Positions 1-9,644 of a stretch of 64,000 nucleotides of DNA are shown piece after piece. Positions within the stretch are counted from its first letter, which is position 1. Each line of letters begins with the position of its first letter. A program made the position numbers and the translations under genes. The notes below the pieces were generated by a model that saw only the letters and a list, made by a program, of their open reading frames with translations, was not told the origin of the DNA and ran no database searches. The stretch lies in contig JAPWDM010000004.1 in assembly GCA_035578155.1 (NCBI GenBank), forward strand, positions 41,418,551 to 41,482,550, in the 5' to 3' direction. This DNA comes from Brachynemurus nebulosus (lineage: Eukaryota > Arthropoda > Insecta > Neuroptera > Myrmeleontidae).

Positions 1-585
1 ATTAGAAAAAGTTTTAATGCTGATTATTCGATGTAGTATAGAATGTTCTAATCTCTGTATTCCATTTCTACGAAATTTGAAAATCCGAAAAGCTTGGATG
101 AGTTCGTTAACCAGACATGTCTGATGCCCAAAACTAGGTAGTTTGGATATTTTTCGTTTAGCAAAAGAAATTTTTTTTTTTTTATTACATTTTTCTATCA
201 ACAATTAAACGTATACAAAAATTTTTACTTGATACAGCTTCTAATCTAAAAAACCAGGTTAGCTCACATAATCTTTGTGTCGCCACTTAGATAATTATCT
301 AAAATATTATAATATTTTAAGTCAGTCTTGGATTTGTTATTTCTACGGATACCTAACCGACGGCCATTTTCGTAATCAACTTTAAGAATAAGTTTATTTC
401 AACATAAAAGTTTTATTTCATAATCATATTTCCCTACTTTAAAGGTCTTTTAAATTAAAATCAGTGTATCAGTTACTTTAGTGAACTTTACTGACTTTAA
501 CGTATCTAACCGTTAAAATAAAGCCGAATAAATAGTTTAATTAATAAAGAGATTATTATTATTTCAAAAAGAAGATATTTTTAAA
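1..585. other. AT-rich non-coding DNA with a diverged dispersed repeat
   Basis: No gene is visible. Positions about 60-165 share ordered words (TTGGATGAGTTCG, then CCAGACA, then GATGCCCA) with about 62,445-62,545, and in inverse orientation with about 23,525-23,640. They are therefore a diverged copy of a dispersed repeat. The rest is low-complexity A/T sequence in which I see nothing else. Confidence 0.5.
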
Positions 586-687
586 ATGAGCACATCGTCC
601 TCATTATCAAGTAGTAGTGACTCTAAAAATGATTTCTTAATTATTAGAAAACCGCGTATAACAAAAGCAGCGTATAACAAAATTTGA
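586..687 (+). CDS. Short serine-rich ORF, possible transposase first-exon remnant
   Basis: An ATG opens a 33-codon frame that begins MSTSSSLSSSSDS and continues with an acidic then basic stretch (NDFLIIRKPRI) before a TGA. The serine run followed by a basic KPRI segment reminds me of N-termini of some insect HARBI1-like transposase-derived nucleases. Nothing of the catalytic domain follows, so this is a weak family guess. A short inverted repeat (700-780) and a repeat array start directly downstream, so any original 3' part has gone. It could also be a chance ORF. Confidence 0.2.
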   Translation: MSTSSSLSSSSDSKNDFLIIRKPRITKAAYNKI

Positions 688-699
688 TGATTGTATGAA

Positions 700-2350
700 G
701 AGCCGCCGATATTGCAAAACGTGCATTATACACGTCAATAAACTTAAGCAACGTGTACGTTTTGTGCAATGTCGGTGTCACAAAATTGTTTGGCTCATTT
801 TTGCATTTGCACATTTTTAAGGGTTGAAACCACCCCTCAACTGTGTAGTTAAAAATTTAAAAATTGATGATATTTTGTTTATATATACAATACAGAGCTC
901 TAATAATGAATATAACATTATTTTTTGCATCTACAAATTTTTAGGGGTTGAAACGACCCCTTCATATGTGTACTTAAAAATTTATAAATTTATGATATTT
1001 TGTTTTTACACATTATACAAAATTCTAATAATAAATATAACAATAATTTTTACGTCCACAAATTTTTAAAGGGTGAAACCTCCCCTTCAAGTGTGTGCTT
1101 AGAAAATTTAAAATTGACGAAATTTTATTTATCTATAACGTCAAAGCCCCCATTATGGAACGGTATCTAACACTGGAACAGTTTTGACATTCACATATTA
1201 ATGAATTTATTTCTGAAAGAAACGTCTAATGGGGCTTTTACGTTACTATTAAAAATTTTAGTAATAAATATAATATTATTTTTTATACCTACACATTTTT
1301 AAGAGTGTGAAACCACCCAGCTGTCGACTTGAAAATTTAAAAATTCCGAGATTTTATTCACATAATATATCACATAAAAATGGATTCATACTTTTTTTTT
1401 TGCTTCCATACATTTATAGGGGTGAAATATCCTTTCCAAATTAAAAACAAAAATTGACGAAATTTTGTTTACATGTACTACACAGTAGTCTAGTACACTA
1501 TTTAAAAACTATTTGTATTGCTAATTTTACATATTCTTTAATATATTGTAAGATTGTTGTGTTTGTTGTATATGTAAACAAAATTTTGTCAGTTTTGAAA
1601 TTTTTAATTTACAATTCGGAGGAGGTGTTTCACCCCCTAGAACTGTGTGAAAGAATATATTTATAATCTATTTATCGTTAAGTCTCTATGTAAACACAAT
1701 ATCACCAATTTTTCAATTTTTAGATACGCACTTGAAGGGGTGGTTTGAAAATTTGTGGATGCAAAAAATAATGTTATATTTATTACTAAAGCTCTGTATA
1801 GTATATGTAAACAAAATATTATAAATTTATAAATTTTTAAGTAGACATATGAAGGGGTTTCAACCCCTAAAAATTTATAGATGCAAAAAATAATGTTATA
1901 TTTATTACTAGAGCTCTATATAGTATATATAAACAAAATATTATCAGTTTTTAAATTTTTAGGTACACATATGAAGGGTCGGTTTGAACCCCTACAAAGT
2001 TGTAGATGCAAAAAATAATATTGTATTTATTATTGGAGCTCTGTATAGTATATATAAACAAAATATCATCAATTTTTAAATTTTTAAGTACACAGTTGAG
2101 GGGTGGTTTCAACCCTTAAAAATGTGCAAATGCCAAAAATAATGTTATATTTGCTACGAGAACTTTTTAAGGTACGTATAAACAAAATTTCAGCGATTTT
2201 TAAATTTTTGTGTTCCAACTTTGAGGGGGTGGTTTACCCCTTAAAAACGTTTCTTAGCAGCAACTGATATTTTTATGTTATTAGGTAGCCACCCTTTATA
2301 TACTGACAAAGTTTCAGATTTTTTTGAATTTTCGACTTCTTGCCCTTTTC
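700..2350. mobile_element. Palindromic element built of ~120-bp tandem units
   Basis: Units of about 120-128 bp carry a small palindromic core (GGGGTTGAAACGACCCC type) and a TTTTTTGCATCTACAAATTT word. They run in one orientation from about 815 to 1,450 and in the opposite orientation from about 1,620 to 2,240, so the whole is a large interrupted palindrome centred near 1,530. The end at 2,275-2,350 (AGCAGCAACTGAT, then TTAGGTAGCCACCC) is shared with a second, shorter copy at about 28,190-28,870. Long inverted arms made of tandem repeats are typical of Foldback-like elements. I see no coding sequence and no clear target duplication. Confidence 0.6.
1137..1244. mobile_element. Small MITE inside the 120-bp repeat array
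   Basis: Imperfect terminal inverted repeats (AACGTCAAAGCCCCCATTA at the left, TAATGGGGCTTTTACGTT at the right) enclose about 100 bp that interrupt one unit of the surrounding array. Its exact ends and target duplication are uncertain. Confidence 0.45.
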
Positions 2351-3315
2351 TTGTAAGCCATGACTGAATAAAGGTTCGGAAATGCTGATCTGAATCACTT
2401 AATGGGCACAATTATGCCCATCAATAACTAACCAGTGTTAAGGTACGAGAAAAAAACGATTATTTTTACTGTATATTGTAGCAGAATTTTAAAAGTTCAG
2501 CAAAATAAAAACTACTATTTATGATATGTAAATTCCACGAGTATTAGCATTCTTTGTTTTTAATTACAATGTAGATATAGGTGCTCAAGGTTTGTAGTGA
2601 GATAAGCTTGATAAGACTACATACACTTCTGTATTAGTTACACAAACGTCTATTAAAAAGGGTTAAATTTGAATTGCATTATCATGTTATATGTCAAATT
2701 AAAGCCCGTTTACTTCTGAAATTACCGGCACCAGCTTCATCTTTCTAGGGCAAATAGTTTTTGAGCTACGTGTGTTGAATTTCAAAGCGTTCCTAAAAAC
2801 TGCGGTTTTTGGATTTCAAAAATTGTTATAACTCAAATACGTATGTTCAAAAAAATATAAAAATTGTATTTTTGGTCACACTGATTTAAAGAAAATCTTC
2901 ACCATATATTATGCATTTTAAGAACATTGATGTTTAGAGTAATCTTTTTATTGGTTGATTTGATATGGACTAATCCTTACGTACCTTAAGGTTAAAGCAA
3001 ATTTTTCCGATGGAGGTATATCTTTCCCTCGAAAATCTTTTTTATGATATACGGAGCCACATAATTTACCAACTCATCAAAATTTTCCGGTGACATCCGA
3101 TAAAAATTAAAAAAAGTTTCTTCGTCTGATATTTTATTGTGTCAAACTGTGGAACGCTCTTCTTTATAAAATCACGAATTGGTTTACGTTTTCTTAATAA
3201 TTTACAACGAATAAAAAAATAACATAACGATGTTTGACCACCTCGACTGCAAATTCGCCGAAACTATAAAATCAACAATTGTTGAACTGAACATGTATAC
3301 TCCACTCGTAGTTTT
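2351..3315. other. Non-coding, repeat-like DNA
   Basis: No credible coding frame. About 2,640-2,960 has the texture of dispersed arthropod repeats (for example a TTTTTGAGCTACGTGTGTTG stretch followed by A/T-rich text), but I cannot assign a family. Confidence 0.4.
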
Positions 3316-3831
3316 ATTATTTGACTTTATTTGGCGATAAACCTCAATATTAGGACCAGCAAAAAATCAAACAGAATTTTTAACCAATCTTCAACATGTC
3401 GACCGGTTTCGATGTCTCAAAACACCATTATCAAGACAAGAATATAAAAATCAATAAAAATAAAAATAAAGAATGAAAAAATTCAAAAATTTTTTTCATA
3501 AACAAAAGAAACTAAAAACCTTTTAGTTTGGATCAAAACCAATCAAATCAAACAATGTCAAATATAGCAACTCGTTGGTTGCAAAAAAGAAAATACGTAC
3601 ATCACTAAAAATGATATACGAAAACGGAAATGTGAAACAACAAAGAAACATCTGAAGACCAAACTTGCAATAGAGAACAGAAAAAGTAAAAGAAGAAACG
3701 AAAAATCATTTTTAGAAAAAAACATCTGTAAAAGCCACAAATCGCCTTATGAATCACCTATTCAAATTAGTTCCATTGACTTTTTTGCTGGTCTTATTAT
3801 TGAGGTTTATCGCCAAATAAAGTCAAATAAT
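3316..3831. mobile_element. MITE with ~60-bp terminal inverted repeats
   Basis: The left end (ATTATTTGACTTTATTTGGC and onward through ACCTCAATATTAGGACCAGC) returns in reverse complement at 3,777-3,831 (GCTGGTCTTATTATTGAGG, then CGCCAAATAAAGTCAAATAAT). The interior has no transposase; the longest frame there is the low-complexity complement of an A-rich stretch. The interior word CGACCGGTTTCG followed by CACCATTATCAAGAC resembles a motif seen in several dispersed insect repeats. No target duplication could be fixed. Confidence 0.7.
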
Positions 3832-4084
3832 GAAATTACAAGTTTAAATTTTTGGCGGAAATAGAGGTAACAATTTATTTATATGTACTCCAATTGTTTA
3901 TCTACTTACCGTGTTATTATCAATTATCATTTAAATTCCATTCACATAAATTTATTAAGTTTTTTTTAGGTTATTGAAACCATAATATTGCCTTTATTAA
4001 AATCTGTAATTTGGTGTCTGTATTATGTATCAACTTACCGACATAATTCTTTTATGCCTACATAAGTAGAAAACGCAACCTATG

Positions 4085-4213
4085 TTAATTTTTTGGACAA
4101 TTTTCGACTGGGGCAAGACGTAGTTCACAGAGGCAACTACTATGTGGCACTGCAAGCATTTTGCCAGTTAGGACATGACTTTTGATAGGCCACCATTTTC
4201 CATCAACGGTTTG
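4085..4213 (-). CDS. Possible terminal exon of an unidentified gene
   Basis: On the minus strand an acceptor-like TTTATTTTAG is followed by an open frame of about 43 codons ending in TAA. It contains the segments VDGKWWPIKSHVLTGKM, AVPHSSCLCE and LRLAPVENCPKN. Base composition is much richer in G/C than the neighbourhood and the residues look protein-like (W, C and P content). I do not recognise the family, and no upstream exon was found. It may be a host 3' exon, a fragment of an old transposon ORF, or chance. Confidence 0.25.
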   Translation of the reverse strand, partial: QTVDGKWWPIKSHVLTGKMLAVPHSSCLCELRLAPVENCPKN

Positions 4214-4349
4214 TCTAAAATAAACTGGAAATAAATTAAATATTTAAAAAAAAATCACTTAATTTAACTTAGAAAGAATAGTTAAATTTAAAACTTTTTA
4301 ACTTATAACTTATTACGACATATTTACTCAAACATGTGATAATTATTTT

Positions 4350-4834
4350 TGGCATTCTTTGATGAAAAATAGTTACCGAGATAAATATCAAAACAGCGAT
4401 TTTTCTCTGTCTGTCTGTCTGTTCACGCAGCACGCAAAAACTACTGGACGGATTTTAATGAAATTTGATGTAATGATAACTTATTACCTGGGCCAACATC
4501 TAAGATACTTTTTACTGCGAGAAAATGTCTCATTCCCACGGGAAAATGGACTAACCATTTTGAGCATGTATAACACCTTATGTAAAAACTACTGGACGGA
4601 TTTTAATGAAATTTGGTGCGATAATAAGTTATTACCTGGGTCAACATCTAAGATACTTTTTTCTCCGGGAAAATAGAAAAACCATTTTGAGCGTGTACAC
4701 ATATTACGTAAAAACTACTGAACGGATTTTAATGAAATTTGTATTACCTGGATCAACATATAAAATACTTTTTATTACTGTAAACTGTTTCTTTCCCTTG
4801 GGAAAATATAAAAACCATTTTAAACATGCGCATG
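4350..4834. repeat. Tandem repeat forming the Polinton target site
   Basis: The phrase CTACTGGACGGATTTTAATG recurs at 4,441 and 4,589, with a diverged copy at 4,715 (spacings about 148 and 126 bp). Each is preceded by a CATGTATAACACC- or GTGTACACATATTACGTA-like segment. A further unit is split by the Polinton: its left part ends with CATGCATTAC at 4,840 and its right part resumes with GTAAAAATTATTG after 21,881. Confidence 0.65.
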
Positions 4835-4840
4835 CATTAC

Positions 4841-5567
4841 AGTAGTAGGTTTTGGGGCATTTGGGGCCCTCCCCCTCCTCCCGATTTTTAACGACTGTTA
4901 GAGGAGATAGGTAAGCTATGTCGTCTAGATGGCGTTGCTGGTCTGAACCACTGTGAACTCTGTACCTTGATTCAAAATTCCATGAAAAGATGGCGTTGCT
5001 AGTCGGAACCGCCGCGAATTCTGTACCTAGATTCAAAATTTCATGAAAAGATGGCGTTGCTAGTAGGAACCACCGCGAATTCTGTACCTTGATTCAAAAT
5101 TCCATGAAAAGATGACTCTCGTATTCTAGATCCTGTGTGTAAGTTTGAAAAATTGTCAATAGATGGCATCGAAAACCTTCTTTCGATAGTTAAAAGATGA
5201 CACTGCTAGTCTGAACCACCGCGAACTCTGTATCTTGATTAAAAATTTTATCATATTTTTATCTGAAAACAGGTTTAAAGTTGTATAAATTGTCAGCTGA
5301 CGTCATTAGAAGATTTCTGTCTAATATGCAAAAATGAATTTTATCGTATGATTTCATATTTTTATCTGAAAACGGGTTTATACAGGTTTTCTCTAAATAA
5401 AAACACATTTTTTGTTTTAATAAATTTATTTAAAAGAAATATTTTACAATAAAAATGTTTAAATGTTATTACGATAATATTTGTATATGGATATGACATT
5501 TTCCATGGCGCAAGTTGCTCCGGAATGATGGCCGCATCGAGGACTAGTGTATGTTGATGTTATGATT
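4841..5567 (+). repeat. Polinton left terminal inverted repeat (727 bp)
   Basis: It matches the reverse complement of 21,073-21,875 from the first base through ATGTTGATGTTATGATT, where the two sides diverge. It contains three 61-bp tandem units beginning GATGGCGTTGCT at 4,928, 4,989 and 5,050, and a fourth truncated one. The inner part (5,470-5,567) is richer in G/C and highly conserved between the two ends. Confidence 0.93.
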
Positions 5568-5580
5568 ACCTCGATTTTTT

Positions 5581-6173
5581 GTTGATACCCGTCTCTAAAC
5601 CATGTTTTACATTCTAATTGTTTATAGCAGATTAAACAGTTTTGGTGTTTAATAAAAAAATTTAAAAAATCGTTTCTTTGTTGATACCCATCCCTAAACC
5701 ATGTTTTACATTCTAATTGATTATAGCAGATTAAACAGTTTTGGTGTTTAATAAAAAAATTTAAAAAATCGATTCTTTGTCGATACCCATCTCTATACCA
5801 TGTTTTACATTTCTAATTGATTATAGCAGATTAAACAGTTTTGGTGTTTAATAAAAAATTTAAAAAATCGATTTTTTGTTGATACCCGTCTCTAAACCAT
5901 GTTTTACAATCTAATTGATTATAGCAGATTAAGCAGTTTTGGTTTTCAATAAAAAATTTAAAAAATCGATTCTTTGTTGATACCCACCTCTAAACCATGT
6001 TTTACAATGTAATTGATTATAGCAGATTAAACAGTTTTGGTGTTTAATAAAAAATTTAAAAAAATCGATTCTTAGTTGATACCCGTCTCTAAACCATGTT
6101 TTACAATCTAATTGATTATAGCAGATTGAACAGTTTTGGTGTTTAATAAAAAATTTAAAAAATCGATTTTTCA
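5581..6173 (-). repeat. Six 99-bp tandem units with 33-codon periodicity
   Basis: Units begin GTTGATACCC (or a variant) at 5,581, 5,680, 5,779, 5,878, 5,976 and 6,075, giving spacings of 99, 99, 99, 98 and 99 bp. Read on the minus strand each unit can encode 33 residues with the pattern KHQNCxICYNQLxCKTWF. One unit has lost a base and one (5,779-5,877) has gained one in the ATTTCTAATT word, so the frame is broken between units. The array lies directly inside the left terminal repeat. Confidence 0.85.
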
Positions 6174-6186
6174 ATTCAGGTCTCAT
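5929..6186 (-). CDS. Repeat-encoded cysteine-containing ORF (85 aa)
   Basis: A genuine ATG at 6,186-6,184 lies just before the first repeat unit and opens a frame through about two and a half 33-residue repeats. It ends when a one-base contraction of a T/A run shifts it into FLNFLLKTKTA and a stop. Each repeat has C-x2-C then a third cysteine six residues on, with invariant W and a basic tail. C-x2-C spacing can bind metal, but only three cysteines per repeat are present, so a zinc site within one repeat is not established. The function is unknown. Non-coding repeat expansion with fortuitous 99-bp length is the alternative. Confidence 0.3.
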   Translation of the reverse strand: MRPELKNRFFKFFIKHQNCSICYNQLDCKTWFRDGYQLRIDFFKFFIKHQNCLICYNQLHCKTWFRGGYQQRIDFLNFLLKTKTA

Positions 6187-7279
6187 CTCTAAATCACAAT
6201 TTTTGAACTAAGTATAAATCAATAATACATATGAGTAATATTTGATATGCATCGTATTATTAGGTTTTATGGTGAATAATTATAAAACAAAAAAAAAAGG
6301 TTTAATATCCCCTGAAAACGAAAAATTTAATTTTTCACATGCTATTGTACGAATAAAAAATTTATAATTTAAGTTTAATAAAAATTATTCTTTATAAAAT
6401 TGTCTATCAAATATTAGCCTTGCACATATAAGAAATGCTGATTTGCTAAAATATAAATCTTGGAATGTGGATACATAATGTTATAAGTCCAATACGTTCA
6501 TACATATGTATATATGAATATTACATTGTAATACAGGTATTCGCTATATCTATATGAATTGTGTTTAAAAGTCAAATTTATTTTCCTGAATTTTTTTAAA
6601 GCTAATTTTCATTTTTAGTTATATATTTTAAAGTTTAATATTTAGTTTTTGTCTTAATATAATATTTAAAATTAGTGAATTAAGAAAAATTTTGTGTTTT
6701 TGTATGTGATTTTTGTTTGTTTCCGCGTGAATTGTGTGCAAAGCGCAATTTATTTTCGTGAATTTTCATTTTTTGGTTATATTTTAAAGTTTAATTAGTT
6801 TTATTTAGTGAATTATAATAGTTAAATCAATTTACTTAGTATTTTGAATTACCTAGTGAATTAAGAACAAAATTAGCGTGTTTTTTGTCTGTGTTTGTTT
6901 TATTGGAAAAAATCGAAGGTAAGCGGAAAAACACATTTAATTCTTTCTTACTTGCTTATTCACTAACTGCATAACGAACGTTATATACCGAAAATTCGTT
7001 CTGTAACGAAAAGTATATCAAAATGCGATTCGCTAACGGAAATATATTCGTTATAGCTATGATGATCTTCGTTGTCTGAACGAAAATTTCAACTTTTCGT
7101 TTGTATAAAGATTACTAATGTAGCTATGGTATTATTATAAAGTAAATAAACGAATCAAACTGTAATTTTTTAAATAAATTTTTTGTATAGCAGCAACCGC
7201 AGTAACCATGTGCGAATATAAAATTTTTGTAAAATTTAGCCAAACATTTCAACAAAGTTGAATAAATAATAAACAAAGA

Positions 7280-7281
<2 letters not shown>

Positions 7282-7352
<71 letters not shown>
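7282..7352. repeat. (TA)n microsatellite
   Basis: About 35 TA dinucleotides inside the gene-free part of the Polinton. The flanks contain the related words AACGTTATATACCG and ATATAACGATCGTTATGG. Confidence 0.95.
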
Positions 7353-7356
<4 letters not shown>

Positions 7357-8307
7357 GAACTCTATTTCAGTGTGTTGTAGTCGAATGTGTATCTTCTTTA
7401 TAACAAATTTGTATAATCTAACGAAAAAGGTTACTGAATACCAAATTCATAATATTCGTTATATGATTGTAACGAAAACAATAGTTCGATATATAACGAT
7501 CGTTATGGATTTTTTTTATAGAGTAGCGCTGAGTAGTATCAATTTTAACAGTCGTTAGAAATTTTTTGAGATTGCTTTATGAATCCTAAAAGAAAAATTT
7601 CGTGTTTTCAACGTTTTAAAATGTACTACTTATAGCTACCTAAAGCATGGTAATCATATACAATATACTCGCTAATGTTCTCTCATAACTTGGGCTGATA
7701 TAGTGTATTGTAATGTATTAGGTGGTATTAGGTACAGTATTCAATAAACGTAATACAGGTTTAGTGTTTTTCTAAAAATTTAATTAGCTATTTTACATAT
7801 TAAAGCAAAAAATTTTTTTTAATCTCGTTTTTAAATTGATTCAGCAACTTTGAAAATATAATTTTCATTTTCTTCATAAAATCTTGTTTAAGCAATATTA
7901 AAAGTAGAAAATTTTTCTTTTTAATAGTTTTTCTCGAATTTTAAAAGATGTAAATTTCATATTAGTAACTTTTAAAATATAATTTTTCTTTTTAAAATGA
8001 TATTAGAAGTAATTTTTTATAATTTTTTAAAAATTTACAGGATGTATCAGAAAAAATCCATAAATAAAATTTAAATTATTTTTCGCTAAATTTTTTAGCA
8101 TTTATAAGTTTTTTAGTCAAATTTTTAAAAGCAAATTATAAATATTTCGCACTATTAGCTGATAACATTTATTGGAAACTTTTTTTGTGATACCTTAAAA
8201 CTATCTAGTATCTAATATACTTTATTCTTTTAAGTTATGTTAAAACATTCTTCTCGATTTAAAATTAAAGAATAATTGCTTCCAAATATTTCTCTAATGC
8301 TTAAGTG

Positions 8308-8575
8308 TTGATATTTGCCTGAATTATACGATAAACCAAGTGGTCGGAAAACGATATTTCATATTACACGAGCTAATGATATTTCAATTAATGGTAGAAA
8401 TGATTCCAAATTACAAGAATTCTAGTTTAAAATTAAAGAATGTCGATATTTGTCTGAATTATACGATAAACCAAGTGGTCGGAAAACGACATTTCATATT
8501 ACACGACCCAATGATATTTTAATTAATGGTAGAAATGATTCCAAATTACAAGAATTCTATTTAAAAACATTCTTT
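8308..8575. repeat. 135-bp tandem duplication
   Basis: Two near-identical units share GAATTATACGATAAACCAAG followed by GTGGTCGGAAAACGA, at 8,321 and 8,456. Both end in GATTCCAAATTACAAGAATT. The unit has no coding potential beyond a chance frame. Confidence 0.8.
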
Positions 8576-9180
8576 TACAATTTTTAGAATTTACAGGATG
8601 GGCTAGGAGAATTCCGTGAATAAAATGTAAAATATTTTTTTCGCTCAAATTTAACCACGTTTTATGAATATTTGAAAATATAATTTTATTTTTAAAAGTT
8701 ATAATAATATCTACAAGAAAGATTTTTTAGAATGCAAAAGATTAACCTTGAAAATAGCTTACTCAGCACATTCCGCACATTTTTACATATGAAATCGTCG
8801 CCGCTCAACATGTTTGAACAAGTAAATGTATACATTGTGTATGCTAATACAGTAAAATTATTGCATCATATTGTGCAATCAAGCTTGTTGTAACTTGCTA
8901 ACATCTGTATGACGTCATCAATGAAAAAAGGATAGAAATACGCGTGATAAACGGTTTTAAAACCATTACGTCTTCTGATTTCATAAAGTACAGTGTGCTT
9001 CGTGTCATCATATCGTATTTTACGAATTTTTAAAGTTAGCTTTTTATTTCACAGTTTAATTTCTTAAAATTTTATTACATTTTTTTTCAATATTGGTGAG
9101 TAAGAAACATTTAATAATAATTTCTATTTTTGTATGCAACAACTCAAAACTAATACAATATTTTTTTGTATTTAGGAAAA

Positions 9181-9620
9181 ATGGCCTTATTCAACTGCGA
9201 AATGTGTCCAGCAGGATTCAACCGTCGAGACAACTTAACGCGGCATATGAAGACGAAACATGGCGACAATGGATCATCTTTTAAATGCAGTCAGTGTGGA
9301 GATACATTTCGAGAATGGATAATTTACATCGCCATGTGAAAAAATTCCATTCAACGGCTGCATTGTGTGCAAATGGTCTGGAGCAGCGCATGGTTAATGA
9401 ACATGGACAACCCGCAACCAGCGTCGGACGTGATCATGAGCAGCCCTCAACTAGGAGCGGTCATGTTTCGAGAAAGCGCGCAGCTGATGAAAAAAATGAC
9501 GGTCCATCCAAAAAATCCAAAGTAGGTTGGCCAACAAGACGTTGCGAAGTATGCAACGTGGATATACCAATTTTATCTTTCAATGGGCATTTACGAAGCG
9601 CAGCCCACAAAAATAAATAA
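9181..9620 (+). pseudogene. Zinc-finger leader of Polinton PolB, frameshifted
   Basis: ATG at 9,181 in good context (AAAAATGGCC) starts a C2H2 finger (CEMCPAGF, then RHMKTKH) and the first half of a second (CSQCGDTF). At about 9,309 the frame is lost and the first frame stops at 9,337-9,339. The other half of finger two (RMDNLHRHVKKFH) continues in the next frame, which is what a one-base loss would give. That frame then carries a basic SKKSK patch and a third finger-like unit (CEVCNVDI, then HLRSAAH) before TAA at 9,618-9,620. The same frame reopens directly into PolB, so leader and polymerase probably formed one gene. Zinc fingers ahead of the polymerase are common in insect Polintons as I recall them. 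The break should uncouple this leader from PolB. Confidence 0.75.
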
Positions 9621-9644
9621 TGCTGTGGAACTGGAAACGTTAAT

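Larger units (their letters stand above)
6187..9180. other. Long AT-rich gene-free part of the Polinton
   Basis: No coding frame is credible over about 3 kb. It holds a (TA)n tract (7,282-7,352), a 135-bp tandem duplication near 8,308-8,575 (marked by GAATTATACGATAAACCAAG at 8,321 and 8,456), and AT-rich filler. A pyrimidine tract ending TTTTTTGTATTTAG lies just before the start codon at 9,181 and could be a 3' splice site in the leader of the polymerase gene. Polintons do not usually carry 3 kb without genes, so deleted or replaced genes are likely. Confidence 0.55.

Noticed and set aside
1620..1640. GGAGGAGG stretch as a ribosome binding site
   Set aside because: The window is eukaryotic nuclear DNA and this lies inside the palindromic repeat core.
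6985..7550. Repeated AACGTTATA/TAACGATCGTTA words around the (TA)n tract suggesting an origin or CRISPR-like array
   Set aside because: Spacing is irregular, words are short and composition explains them; no spacers of constant length.
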